Below, in pieces: positions 1 through 5,544 of a DNA stretch of 11,545 bases. Under the pieces are notes generated by a model, which was given only the letters and a program-made list of their open reading frames with translations, was not told the origin of the DNA and searched no databases. Within the stretch, counting starts at the first letter, position 1; each line of letters opens with the position of its first letter. The position numbers and the translations under genes are program-made. Where the stretch lies: positions 1 through 11,545 of the forward strand of contig MQVO02000285.1 in the NCBI GenBank assembly GCA_001986395.2. Direction: 5' to 3'. The DNA is from Irpex lacteus (lineage: Eukaryota; Basidiomycota; Agaricomycetes; Polyporales; Irpicaceae).

Positions 1-241
1 GAAGGTGTACTAAAGAAGACAAGGAGTAGTAGACGGAATGAGTAAAAAGCTGTTAGACCTGCACTTAGTGTACCTAGCCAGAATACCCATTGTCCACTTA
101 GTGTTTATTGACCAGCAGCTAGAAAGAGAAGGGCTTTGAAAAATGCATGCGTTACTAGAGGATAAAGAGCTAAAATTAACTAACAAAAAACTAGTTATTT
201 GGGTGTGGAAGCTGCATAACCATTGTCCCAGCTTGAGGGAT
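1..241 (-). pseudogene. nad5: nad5 fragment A (NADH dehydrogenase subunit 5), internally deleted, runs off the window edge
   Basis: Subunit 5 is a proton-pumping membrane subunit of respiratory complex I. Read on the minus strand, three nad5 stretches appear in the right order. Around 206-241 is a piece ending QAGTMVMQL, matching the S-Q-x-G-x-M-V-M region. Around 108-178 comes LALYPLVTHAFFKALLFLAAG, shown here as LALYPLVTH then AFFKALLFLAAG, a strongly conserved nad5 block. After a TAA at 105-107, 1-104 encodes SGQWVFWLGT then [13 protein letters not shown] and a further FFSTP. About 50-60 codons that normally lie between LFLAAG and SGQW (the region seen intact in nad5 fragment B) are absent. 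A degenerate palindromic-element remnant interrupts the frame near 180-197. The piece differs clearly from fragment B, so it is not a simple duplicate. The assignment rests on remembered family motifs; the first block (206-241) is the least certain. Confidence 0.8.
185..197. repeat. Degenerate remnant of the palindromic element inside nad5 fragment A
   Basis: The 13 bases AAAAAACTAGTTA match the core of the dispersed element, whose arm in the 5288 copy reads AAAAACTAGTTAGAATT. It sits between two nad5 blocks that should be contiguous (QAGTMVMQL and LALYPLVTH) and brings in a minus-strand stop. Short match, so moderate confidence. Confidence 0.4.
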
Positions 242-329
242 TACATTTACACATTTACTATTAATATTAGCTATAATCACTACTATTCTTACTCTATTGA
301 GGTTCGCATCACGCTCACTGTGTAGAACT

Positions 330-720
330 CATTATCTTTATTTACTTTTCTTTAAGTTATTACTACTCTTTAATTTAAAGATTATTTATTATTTATCGCT
401 AAACTCCCTTTAAATTCTTTAATAAGAGAATATATTAGAGATAATCGTAGTTTAAATTATTCTTATTATATTAGATAAAAATAAGAAGATAATAATAATT
501 ATTAATAAATTTAAATTAATTAATAAGAATTATTTTTTCATCATCATTTTCATTATTTATTTATTTATTCTAAAAATATTTATATTTAAAAAAGGGGGAA
601 GTTATCTCTTACTACTCTATTATTCTCTATTATTTATTATTATCTTATTCTCTTATTTTTATTTTATGGGATTCTCCCTCCCCTTCAGGAGAATTATATT
701 TATCTCATAATTAGGGAAAA
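330..720. other. AT-rich non-coding stretch
   Basis: Almost pure A/T with many TTATT and AATAA runs plus short G or C tracts (GGGGG at 593, CTCCCTCCCC near 675). I see no conserved protein, tRNA fold or promoter I could name. A GC-richer tag at 299-330 (GTTCGCATCACGCTCA) is loosely repeated at 1246-1265. Confidence 0.6.
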
Positions 721-803
721 AGGACAGACAAGCTTCTGAGTCAACAGGATGTGTGCACCGTACTCTTCTTTTAACAGAAAATACAAAAGGAAGAGGTATC
801 TAA

Positions 804-944
804 ACTGATAAAAAAATATCTTTAGTGAAAACTACACGAAGTTTTTCATCCTTTGCTCGATTTCCTTTAGAGGATTATGATTATGTTAGCCAGGGTGATG
901 GTTATTTTAGTGAAGGTTGGTTTAAAATATGTACAATAATTTAA
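804..944 (+). CDS. Short unassigned reading frame, 46 codons
   Basis: I do not recognise this frame. After an upstream TAA (801-803) it runs open to TAA at 942-944 and contains TTRSFSSFARFPLEDYDYV followed by SQGDGYFSEGWFK. The low-A/T, charged and aromatic composition is unlike the surrounding AT-rich spacer, which suggests it was once coding. There is no ATG; GTG at 825 or ATA at 816 could start it in a mitochondrial code. The Ser/Thr/Arg/Phe motif recalls KRYFSTTRT in the frame near 10765, but the similarity is too short to claim homology. It may be a fragment of a plasmid- or intron-derived protein. Confidence 0.3.
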   Translation, partial: TDKKISLVKTTRSFSSFARFPLEDYDYVSQGDGYFSEGWFKICTII

Positions 945-949
945 CAAGA

Positions 950-1650
950 GATGAGGTAAAATGGTTAGACCCCTATTCTCCTTTTTTTTTTATAAATAAA
1001 AAAAGGGCACAAAAGATTTTGTTTGTAGATGAATGTGAGTAAAGCTAAAGATCAAAAGAGAATACTATTCTCTTAATATAAAAAAGATAGTGTTGAGGGA
1101 CACCCCTCAACATTGACCTTTGATAGAATACTAAAGAAAGAACTTATTAAAATAAAATTAAATTTTAATTAAAGAATCCGGGATAATTAATTATAACTAG
1201 TGCAGATATTATTATTAATAGTAACTCTTTCTTCTTTTCTCTTGAGTTCGCACCCGCTCATTTATAGAACTAACTCCGATAAATATTATTTAATAGATAA
1301 TTCTCTCTTTGATCTTTAGCCTTACACATTGTTTATTATTCTTTATCACTACTCATTATTATTTAATTGTGAGAGTTCAAAGACTTTTGTATCTCTCTTA
1401 TCTTTTAACTTTACCCATTAGTAATCTTTGGAAAGTTCAAATTATTATTTTAATGAGCGAATGCAATAAATTATAATAAGGGTAAACTTTTATTTTGATC
1501 GAGGGAGCGAGGTTACACAATGGAATTACTCATTATTATTGAAATTACTATTTTCTCTCTTTAGTATTAAATAAATTTATAGTTCTTATTGTTATTACTA
1601 TTATAATCTTTAATATTATTATTATTTTATTTAAAGATGGTACATGCTCA
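950..1650. other. AT-rich spacer without recognised genes
   Basis: Only short GC islands interrupt the A/T: a small hairpin GTTGAGGGACACCCCTCAAC at 1092-1111, TTCGCACCCGCTCA at 1247-1260, and ATCGAGGGAGCGAGG at 1498-1512. The first is an inverted repeat (GTTGAGGG with CCCTCAAC) around a 4-base loop. No tRNA fold or conserved protein was found. Confidence 0.55.
1092..1111. repeat. Perfect 8-bp-stem hairpin
   Basis: GTTGAGGG pairs with CCCTCAAC across the loop ACAC. It is GC-rich compared with its surroundings and not followed by a clear T-run, so its role (processing signal, GC-cluster remnant or terminator) is unknown. Confidence 0.5.
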
Positions 1651-1655
1651 CTAAT

Positions 1656-1684
1656 TAAAATTTAATTTAATTAAATTTTAATAA
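1656..1684. repeat. AT palindromic repeat, copy 1
   Basis: TTAAAATTTAATTTAATTAAATTTTAATAATACCC is an almost palindromic A/T block ending at TACCC. A sister copy lies at 5505-5533, also followed by TACCCACA. Sharing both the palindrome and the short flank argues for a common origin rather than chance A/T richness. Confidence 0.5.
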
Positions 1685-1748
1685 TACCCACAATATATTC
1701 TAGATATTGCTTGTGAATCAGTAAATCATAAAATAAAAATTTATTAAA

Positions 1749-1826
1749 TAGGTTAACTGGCTTAGGTGAGTCAACAACGTAGCTGTTAACGATTGATAGA
1801 ATAGAGTTACTCTTTAGTACTCGCAT
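1749..1826 (-). pseudogene. cob: cob N-terminal coding piece (cytochrome b), truncated
   Basis: Cytochrome b is the haem-carrying membrane subunit of complex III. From ATG at 1826-1824 on the minus strand the frame reads MRVLKSNSILSIVNSYVVD then SPKPVNL, the classic fungal cob start (M-R-L-K-S-x-P-L-L-x-L-V-N-S-Y-x-x-D-S-P-x-P-x-N). The expected continuation with W-N-F-G-S-L-L is absent. After PVNL the frame continues as unrelated Phe/Lys/Leu-rich sequence to a stop at 1671-1673. The frame is also open upstream to ATG at 1883, but those extra residues do not look like cytochrome b, so I place the start at 1826. The break could be an exon-intron border or the end of a duplicated fragment; only 26 residues survive. 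Confidence 0.75.
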
Positions 1827-1965
1827 AGTCTTCGTAAACAAAAAATTAGTCTTATAGTCTTTACCCGTAGGCTTTAATTTCAATTAGCTATTAATGGAAA
1901 GGGTGATACTGAAGGCTTAGCTAGCTGCTTCTACAGAATAAAAAGATATTTAAATTGAGGAGAAA

Positions 1966-1986
1966 GAATTCTAACTAGTTTTTTGG
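1966..1986. repeat. Half copy of the palindromic element next to a tRNA
   Basis: GAATTCTAACTAGTTTTTTGG equals the right arm of the dispersed element (compare 2604-2627). The left arm is missing. It stops 4 bases before the tRNA-like gene that starts at 1991. Confidence 0.65.
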
Positions 1987-1990
1987 TACT

Positions 1991-2061
1991 GTCAGTGTAG
2001 TTTAAAGGTAAAACTAAAATTATAAAATATTTAAATGTCAGTTCGATTCTGACCACTAGCT
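1991..2061 (+). tRNA. tRNA-like gene, anticodon uncertain
   Basis: A 71-base cloverleaf can be drawn. Acceptor GTCAGTG (1991-1997) pairs with CACTAGC (2054-2060) with one mismatch and one G-T pair. The D arm is GTTT/AAAC (2000-2003, 2011-2014). The T arm is a perfect 5-bp GTCAG/CTGAC around TTCGATT (2037-2053). The anticodon arm is weak: AAAAT at 2016-2020 against TATTT at 2028-2032 pairs only at its outer three positions, and position 33 is not clearly U. I therefore cannot name the amino acid. Either the anticodon arm has decayed or it carries a small indel. Confidence 0.6.
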
Positions 2062-2134
2062 GATCTTATGAATTTAATGGTAAAATACAGGGCTTGCCAG
2101 TTCTGAAATGCCAGTTCAAGTCTGGCTAAGATTA
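2062..2134 (+). tRNA. tRNA gene immediately downstream, anticodon GCC or UGC
   Basis: Acceptor GATCTTA (2062-2068) pairs with TAAGATT (2127-2133). The T arm is a perfect GCCAG/CTGGC around TTCAAGT (2110-2126). The D arm is ATTT/AAAT (2072-2075, 2083-2086). The anticodon stem CAGGG.../...TTCTG (2088-2105) closes an 8-base or, with one more C-G pair, a 6-base loop containing CTTGCCAG. That allows anticodon GCC (Gly) or UGC (Ala) but not a standard 7-base loop, so a one-base indel may have occurred. It abuts the upstream tRNA with no spacer. Confidence 0.65.
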
Positions 2135-2187
2135 TTAATTTGTTAAATATATTTAAAATAAATAATAAAAAGGTGGATTACTGTACT

Positions 2188-2418
2188 CTATTCCTTGTTA
2201 AAGAAATTTATTAAAGGGAAAGGTAGTGTCACTGGAGATATTCCTTCTAGAATCTTGAATTCCTCTTCAGTAAGACTGATACCGTGGATAGCTAGTACAC
2301 TATTCAGTACTGTGAGGTCTGTAGGATTCTCACTAGCTAGATGTAAATAAATGAGATAACTAAAGAAATTTATCTTTAATTCTAGATTATTCCTCTTTTT
2401 AAAAACAGAGTATTTAAA
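2188..2418 (-). CDS. Unassigned reading frame, 76 codons, convincing protein-like composition
   Basis: I do not recognise this protein. On the minus strand the frame is open from after a TAA at 2419-2421 to TAG at 2188-2190. The N-terminal part is Lys/Asn-rich with FFSYLIYLHLAS. The rest reads ENPTDLTVLNSVLAIHGISL then TEEEFKILEGISPVTLPFP and ends FFNKE. Codons are balanced and G/C-richer than the spacer, and the segment is acidic and structured-looking, so it is probably the C-terminal part of a real protein. There is no ATG; it may be an exon or a truncated copy. The motif LTEEEFKILE resembles LSNEELILLGLE in the minus-strand frame at 7740-8033 in position and pattern, which could mean a shared family but is too short to prove. 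It ends 54 bases from the tRNA ending at 2134. Confidence 0.5.
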   Translation of the reverse strand, partial: FKYSVFKKRNNLELKINFFSYLIYLHLASENPTDLTVLNSVLAIHGISLTEEEFKILEGISPVTLPFPLINFFNKE

Positions 2419-2581
2419 TTAAACTAAACATCCCCTAAAAACACAACTCAAGTGAAAGGGGGAAGATTAAGATACTAAAGAAATAAAATAAATTGAATAA
2501 AGATAATAATTATAATCGAGAGCTCCTTAAAGAAAAATATAAAAAGTAAATAAGAATAGTCTGATAAATTCTTGAATAAAT

Positions 2582-2629
2582 CCCCAAAAAACTAGGAATT
2601 AGAATTAATTCTAACTAGTTTTTTTGGGG
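2582..2629. repeat. Palindromic mobile element, full copy 1
   Basis: Arms CCCCAAAAAACTAG and CTAGTTTTTTTGGGG enclose the perfect 16-base palindrome TTAGAATTAATTCTAA, with a three-base GAA bulge on the left side only. Other full copies with the same bulge lie at 4391-4438 and 9342-9389. The shared asymmetric bulge shows that the copies descend from one ancestor. It could fold as a long hairpin in RNA or single-stranded DNA. Confidence 0.85.
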
Positions 2630-2700
2630 GAGGGATATTAATAAAATAATATTAAAAGATAAAATATAAGAAATACTCTTATTAATATAAATAGATTTAA

Positions 2701-2744
2701 TTAAATAATAAGTAACTAAAATAATAATTAAATAATTAAATATT
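2701..2744. repeat. Left arm of a long AT inverted repeat around two tRNAs
   Basis: These 44 bases are the reverse complement of 3173-3215 except for one extra base (a run of four rather than three). The distinctive core AAGTAACTAAA / TTTAGTTACTT makes chance A/T similarity unlikely. The arms enclose tRNA-Phe and tRNA-Ile. Confidence 0.75.
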
Positions 2745-2747
2745 TTT

Positions 2748-2790
2748 TAAATTTAAAAACAAAAAATAAAAATATAAATAAAAGAATAGG
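2748..2790. repeat. Direct repeat, copy 1
   Basis: AAATTTAAAAACAAAAAATAAAAATATAAATAAAAGAATAGG; a second copy with one extra A lies at 3288-3330. Copy 1 ends at the 3' edge of tRNA-Phe, and copy 2 runs into the GGGGAGGGAGAATC repeat. Confidence 0.7.
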
Positions 2791-2863
2791 GTCCCCAAAA
2801 AGACTTGAACTTTTATCAATAAAGCTTCAATTTATTGCTCTAACCAAATTAAGCTATGGGAAC
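2790..2863 (-). tRNA. trnF: tRNA-Phe (GAA)
   Basis: Read on the minus strand, acceptor GTTCCCA pairs with TGGGGAC (one G-T pair). The D arm is GCTT/GAGC, the anticodon stem ATAAA/TTTAT closes the loop TTGAAGC with anticodon GAA and U at position 33, and the T arm is AAAAG/CTTTT around TTCAAGT. It is 74 bases long with all arms well paired, so it looks functional. CCA is not encoded. It lies two bases from tRNA-Ile on the same strand, suggesting a joint transcript. Confidence 0.93.
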
Positions 2864-2865
2864 TT

Positions 2866-2938
2866 TAAGTCTAAGATGGATCGAACATCTATTGCCTCCT
2901 TATCAAGGAGATATTTTAAACCATTAAATAATAGACTT
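2866..2938 (-). tRNA. trnI: tRNA-Ile (GAU)
   Basis: Acceptor AAGTCTA pairs perfectly with TAGACTT. The D arm is ATTT/AAAT, the anticodon stem TCTCC/GGAGG closes the loop TTGATAA with anticodon GAU and U33, and the T arm is AGATG/CATCT around TTCGATC. All 73 bases fit a standard cloverleaf, so the gene is probably functional, unlike the protein fragments nearby. It is transcribed ahead of tRNA-Phe. Confidence 0.93.
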
Positions 2939-3172
2939 ATTTATATTATAATTTAGTTATTAATAATCTCACGATTTGTAACTGTAAAAGATATGGTAAA
3001 ATTACTCATGAAACTAATACTAATAAGGCGAATAAGATTATATAACCGTAAAATAATTGATTTAAAAAGAAAAATGGTATTAATCCCCCAAATTTATTAT
3101 AAATTTAATTTAATTAAAAGTTATTTATCCCTTAATATAAGGAATAGATTTATAGAACTTTAAAATTTTATA

Positions 3173-3215
3173 AATATTTAATTATTTAATTATTATTTAG
3201 TTACTTATTATTTAA
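3173..3215. repeat. Right arm of the inverted repeat around the tRNA pair
   Basis: Reverse complement of 2701-2744 apart from a one-base length difference. Weaker pairing continues outward and inward for some 10-15 bases. The loop between the arms is about 430 bases and holds both tRNA genes. Confidence 0.75.
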
Positions 3216-3219
3216 TTAT

Positions 3220-3840
3220 TTTTATATATCTAAATAAAAAAAGTATTTAATTATATAAGAGAGTATAAATTTTATTTTCTTAAACATAAATTTAAAAACA
3301 AAAAATAAAAAATATAAATAAAAGAATAGGGGAGGGAGAATCTTTAAATTTATTTAGAGATTATTCCTTCTCTATTGGATTAAGTTTATATGTATAATAT
3401 TATAGAGAATTATAAAAAGAAAAATTTTTACAATAAAAGTAAACCTAGGAAGAAAAATAATTTTTAATTTAACTAAATAAAATTATCATAAATATAATAA
3501 TAGTTTATAGGTGTTATGAACAACAGTGTTTAATTTTTTAGCTGTAGGTTGTTTTTATTCCAAGATTATATTAGGCGCAGTTGTAAATAACCCTAAACAG
3601 CTTAGTTTATTAAAAATTAGGTAGTTATATTCAATAGTGTTTATTGTTATTAAATCAATAGGGTGGAAAAGTTTTTACTTGAATCCTTTTTTATTTATAA
3701 AAAAAAAGGGGAGAACAATAGTTTATAATTTTAACCTAATTAGTTATACAATATTTATAATTATCGGGTTATTATGGTTATAGCAATATTAATAGTAAGG
3801 GGTACACACTTATTCAGAGGGAGGCTTATTTTAAGGAGAT
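3220..3840. other. AT-rich region with dispersed direct repeats
   Basis: This stretch holds the second copy of the 43-bp direct repeat (3288-3330). Next is GGGGAGGGAGAATC with an A/T tail (3329-3355, again at 10385-10412). Then come AGAATTATAAAAAGAAAAA (about 3409-3427, again at 5305-5324) and AGGAAGAAAAATAATTTTTA (3447-3466, again near 3997-4016). The block AATAAAAGTAAACCTAG at 3432-3448 recurs after nad4 (4606-4622). A short frame at 3535-3630 reading LAVGCFYSKIILGAVVNNP could be a gene remnant but is unassigned. Confidence 0.55.
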
Positions 3841-3854
3841 GATAGCCACCGTCG

Positions 3855-3880
3855 GATGCGAGGCCTCCGAAGGCGGCATC
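3855..3880. repeat. GC-rich hairpin (GC cluster)
   Basis: GATGC pairs with GCATC, and GCC with GGC inside, around TCCGAA; the flanks CCACCGTCGG and AGGCAGGAG are also GC-rich. This is the strongest GC island in an A/T-rich window. Its part GGCGGCATC recurs at 8203-8211 (GGCGGCATCCGGC). It is comparable to the GC clusters and hairpin elements known from other fungal mitochondrial DNAs; the mobility is inferred. Confidence 0.55.
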
Positions 3881-3939
3881 AGGCAGGAGATTATCTAACA
3901 GGATAGTAGTGGATAATCACTTTTGACTACTTTTTAAAA

Positions 3940-4320
3940 TAATTTACTTTATAGTAATCAAACAATGAATTTAACTTTAATACTTTTTTTTAATAGGAAG
4001 AAAAATAATTTTTAATTTTAAAAGATCGCAATTATCGTAAGCAATTATAGGAGTAACCACCACCTGTTTATTTGTAGGTTAATTATATTTTTATTGAAGA
4101 ATGTTTTGTAACTTTTATATTTAATTAAATTAATGCCGATACAACTTAGTGCAGGTCTCCTTAAATAACCCTACTCCTCATTTACTATTCATCTTTGTTT
4201 ATAATGAAATTTGTACTTTAACCTGCAGAATGGCCTTTTATCACCCTGCAAATCTCATCCTCAGGTTGAGATTAATTAAAGGTTATAATTATTTCTACAA
4301 AATAATAGAAATTATTAGTT
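3940..4320. other. Spacer or intron-like sequence upstream of the nad4 piece
   Basis: Mixed A/T-rich sequence with the second AGGAAGAAAAATAATTTTTA repeat and short GC-richer tracts such as GAGTAACCACCACCTG (4051-4066). The open frame here (from 4149) only becomes nad4-like from about 4326. It could be the 3' part of an intron, but I found no convincing group I or II core. Confidence 0.4.
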
Positions 4321-4325
4321 TTTTG

Positions 4326-4570
4326 TTTAGTTCAGTTTCTCAAGCTGCAGTTTATCTTTTAGCTGTTTTTAGTAACAGTATACAAGCTAACCCCAAAAAA
4401 CTAGGAATTAGAAATAATTCTAACTAGTTTTTTTGGGGGAAGGTGCTATTAACTTAGGATTAGCTAAAGGACTAGTTTCACCTGGACTATTTATTTGTGC
4501 AGGAGGTGTATTATATGATAGTTCTCAAACAAGAGTAATATCTTTCTACAGAGGAGTTACTCAAGTAATA
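4326..4570 (+). pseudogene. nad4: nad4 fragment (NADH dehydrogenase subunit 4) split by a palindromic element
   Basis: Subunit 4 is a proton-pumping membrane subunit of complex I. The left piece (4326-4388) reads FSSVSQAAVYLLAVFSNSIQ plus A, matching the conserved S-S-V-S-H-x-x-V-x-L-L-G-x-F-S-N-T-I-Q region. The right piece (4439-4567) reads EGAINLGLAKGLVSPGLF, ICAGGVLYDSSQTRVI and SFYRGVTQV, matching the adjoining E-G-x-I-x-L-x-L-x-H-G-L-V-S-P-A-L-F and G-x-L-Y-D-R block. The two join without a missing residue once the 50 bases 4389-4438 are ignored. The inserted element brings an in-frame TAG (4427 region) and a frame change. The His of the HGLVSP motif is Lys here. Sequence before 4326 and after about 4570 is not nad4, so only some 64 codons of the gene are present. 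Confidence 0.85.
4391..4438. repeat. Palindromic mobile element, full copy 2, inside nad4
   Basis: CCCCAAAAAACTAGGAATTA at the left and CTAACTAGTTTTTTTGGGG at the right, the same arms and GAA bulge as copy 1; the centre differs by one base (AAATAATT instead of AATTAATT). Its position between adjacent nad4 codons shows that it was inserted. A possible one-or-two-base target duplication cannot be resolved because of the A and G runs. Confidence 0.88.
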
Positions 4571-4649
4571 GAAAAGAAAAGAATTAACTTGTGCCCTGAA
4601 GCAATAAAAGTAAACCTAGTCCTCCCCTCCTTTTTAATTTATGTTGCGT

Positions 4650-4690
4650 TGACAAAAAGGTCTTAAAGGTTCAAGTCCCACCACTAGTAT
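4650..4690 (+). pseudogene. tRNA 3'-half-like remnant
   Basis: TAAAGGTTCAAGTCCCACCACTAGT has the T-loop signature GGTTCAAGTCC and an acceptor-like end, but I cannot find a matching 5' acceptor, D arm or anticodon arm. The related sequence TAAAGGTTAAAGTCCCCTCACTAGT follows at 4762-4786, so the two look like copies of one tRNA 3' end. Confidence 0.4.
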
Positions 4691-4726
4691 TAAACTAATT
4701 AATATACTAAACAATCAGTATTTAGG

Positions 4727-4787
4727 AGTGACAGCTTCGCTTAACATGTGGCTTCTACGCCGTAAAGGTTAAAGTCCCCTCACTAGT
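4727..4787 (+). pseudogene. Degenerate tRNA-like sequence
   Basis: AGTGA (from 4727) can pair with TCACT near 4781. GTGGC and GCCGT pair around the 6-base loop TTCTAC (about 4748-4763). GGTTAAAGTCC is a T-loop-like element. The D arm and full-length acceptor are not convincing. If the loop lost one base the anticodon might be UCU (Arg), but this is speculation. Confidence 0.3.
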
Positions 4788-4798
4788 CTAATATACTA

Positions 4799-4868
4799 GC
4801 ACTGCTAGATTAAAGGTAACTACCTTGCTTCAGACAAGGCGATAAAAGTTCTACTCTTCTGCGGTGCT
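4799..4868 (+). tRNA. trnW: tRNA-Trp (UCA)
   Basis: Acceptor GCACTGC (4799-4805) pairs with GCGGTGC (4861-4867) with one T-G pair. The anticodon stem CCTTG/CAAGG closes the loop CTTCAGA with anticodon UCA and U33. The T arm is AAAAG/CTTCT around TTCTACT with one mismatch. The D arm GATT/AACT pairs with one mismatch and one G-T. UCA reads both UGA and UGG, which agrees with TGA serving as Trp in the cox1 and nad1 pieces. Slightly imperfect arms leave open whether it is still active. Confidence 0.75.
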
Positions 4869-4888
4869 CTACCATTATCAATGGAAAG

Positions 4889-4981
4889 CAAGTGTTGTAT
4901 AATGGTAATTACTTTCGCCTTACTAGTAAAGCTTATATCATATAGAGTAGCGGTTAATACTCGTTCGATCAGCGTAACTTG
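4889..4981 (+). pseudogene. tRNA-like sequence, 93 bases, possibly class II
   Basis: CAAGT (4889-4893) pairs with ACTTG at 4977-4981, and CTCGTTCGATCAGCG near 4960-4974 is T-arm-like. The length would suit a Ser or Leu tRNA with a long variable arm, yet no clean anticodon stem could be drawn, so it may be a decayed copy. Confidence 0.25.
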
Positions 4982-5023
4982 TATATATTATATTTTGCTT
5001 CTGGCACAATCCTTAGACGATAG

Positions 5024-5287
5024 TACATACTCAATCAAGCATACAATTACTTTTTTGCTCTTGTACTAGCGATTCCGCTATCTTCTACAGCAATTTCTAC
5101 TGAACCACAAAACGCTCTAGTACAAAAGGCTACAATCTCAGCTACTCTATTTACACGAAACGTAGTTATCGCACTGCTATTTGCAGCAGCACTATCATAC
5201 AATTGTTTTAGTACAGTGTCTCTAAAATCATTTGTTGTAGGAGTTGGATATACTCAGGTCTAATTCATGCAACTACTGTTACACAAT
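5024..5287 (+). pseudogene. nad2: nad2 N-terminal part (NADH dehydrogenase subunit 2), frameshifted and cut short
   Basis: Subunit 2 is a membrane subunit of complex I. After an in-frame TAG at 5021-5023 the frame runs from about 5024 (ATA at 5027 could start it) through ATLFTRNVVIALLFAAALSY and NCFSTVSLKSFVVGVG. This matches the fungal nad2 start: a first helix, then a T-R-x-x-V-I-A-L-L-F-A-x-x-L-S-Y-N helix, then S-x-x-x-G-V-G. At 5248-5251 one base is missing: the annotated frame ends YTQV-stop (5261-5263), while the shifted frame continues IYSGLIHATTVTQS (5249-5287), exactly the expected nad2 sequence. The gene then ends abruptly where half a palindromic element begins. About 87 codons of a gene normally several hundred codons long remain. 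Confidence 0.78.
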
Positions 5288-5312
5288 CCCCAAAAAAAAC
5301 TAGTTAGAATTA
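5288..5312. repeat. Half copy of the palindromic element at the nad2 breakpoint
   Basis: CCCCAAAAAAAACTAGTTAGAATT is the reverse complement of the element's right arm (one extra A). The opposite arm is missing; instead the sequence continues ATAAAAAGAAAAACTTTTA, a repeat also found at 3410-3431. This suggests that recombination at the element joined nad2 to foreign sequence. Confidence 0.75.
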
Positions 5313-5374
5313 TAAAAAGAAAAACTTTTATTTCTCTCGGAAGAGGGTGACATATATTCTTTACTTTACTTTTA

Positions 5375-5482
5375 TTATCCAAACACATTCACATTTTTCG
5401 TAACACGAGGGATAACTCGTTCTGTGGCAAGTCTTCCTGATAGTTGAATACGAATACCACAAATGTGAGATGGAAGATGACA
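5375..5482 (-). pseudogene. rps3: rps3-like C-terminal fragment (ribosomal protein S3)
   Basis: The minus-strand frame reads SHICGIRIQLSGRLATERV then IPRVTKNVNVFG and stops at TAA (5375-5377). The pattern G-I-x-I-x-x-S/K-G-R-L is the best-known signature of the C-terminal domain of S3 proteins, including the mitochondrial versions, where it binds small-subunit rRNA. A Pro-Arg follows, as in many S3 copies. Only about 35 residues are visible; upstream (above 5482) the frame turns into A/T-rich low-complexity sequence. Usual mitochondrial rps3 genes are several hundred codons long, so this is a fragment or a last exon. The assignment depends on a short motif. Confidence 0.55.
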
Positions 5483-5504
5483 AAAATAATAAAATAAGAT
5501 AGTT

Positions 5505-5528
5505 ATTAAAATTTAATTAAATTTTAAT
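5505..5528. repeat. AT palindromic repeat, copy 2
   Basis: A perfect 24-base A/T palindrome (ATTAAAATTTAA mirrored) followed by TACCCACA, like the near-palindromic copy at 1656-1684, which is also followed by ATACCCACA. Confidence 0.55.
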
Positions 5529-5544
5529 TACCCACACAAGCTAG

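Noticed and set aside
143..325. 60-codon plus-strand frame
   Set aside because: It overlaps nad5 fragment A on the other strand, whose family motifs are clear; the plus frame has no recognisable features.
1885..1960. Possible tRNA upstream of 1966 (CTGCTTCTACAG hairpin)
   Set aside because: Only an anticodon-like hairpin with a 6-base loop; no T arm or acceptor pairing found.
3535..3630. Frame LAVGCFYSKIILGAVVNNP as an atp9 (ATP synthase subunit 9) fragment
   Set aside because: ILG followed by NP resembles the subunit 9 loop, but spacing is off by one and the Arg-Asn-Pro residues and Gly-rich helix are not present.
3790..3935. rRNA or RNase P RNA piece around the GC cluster
   Set aside because: No conserved rRNA or RNase P RNA motif could be matched by eye.
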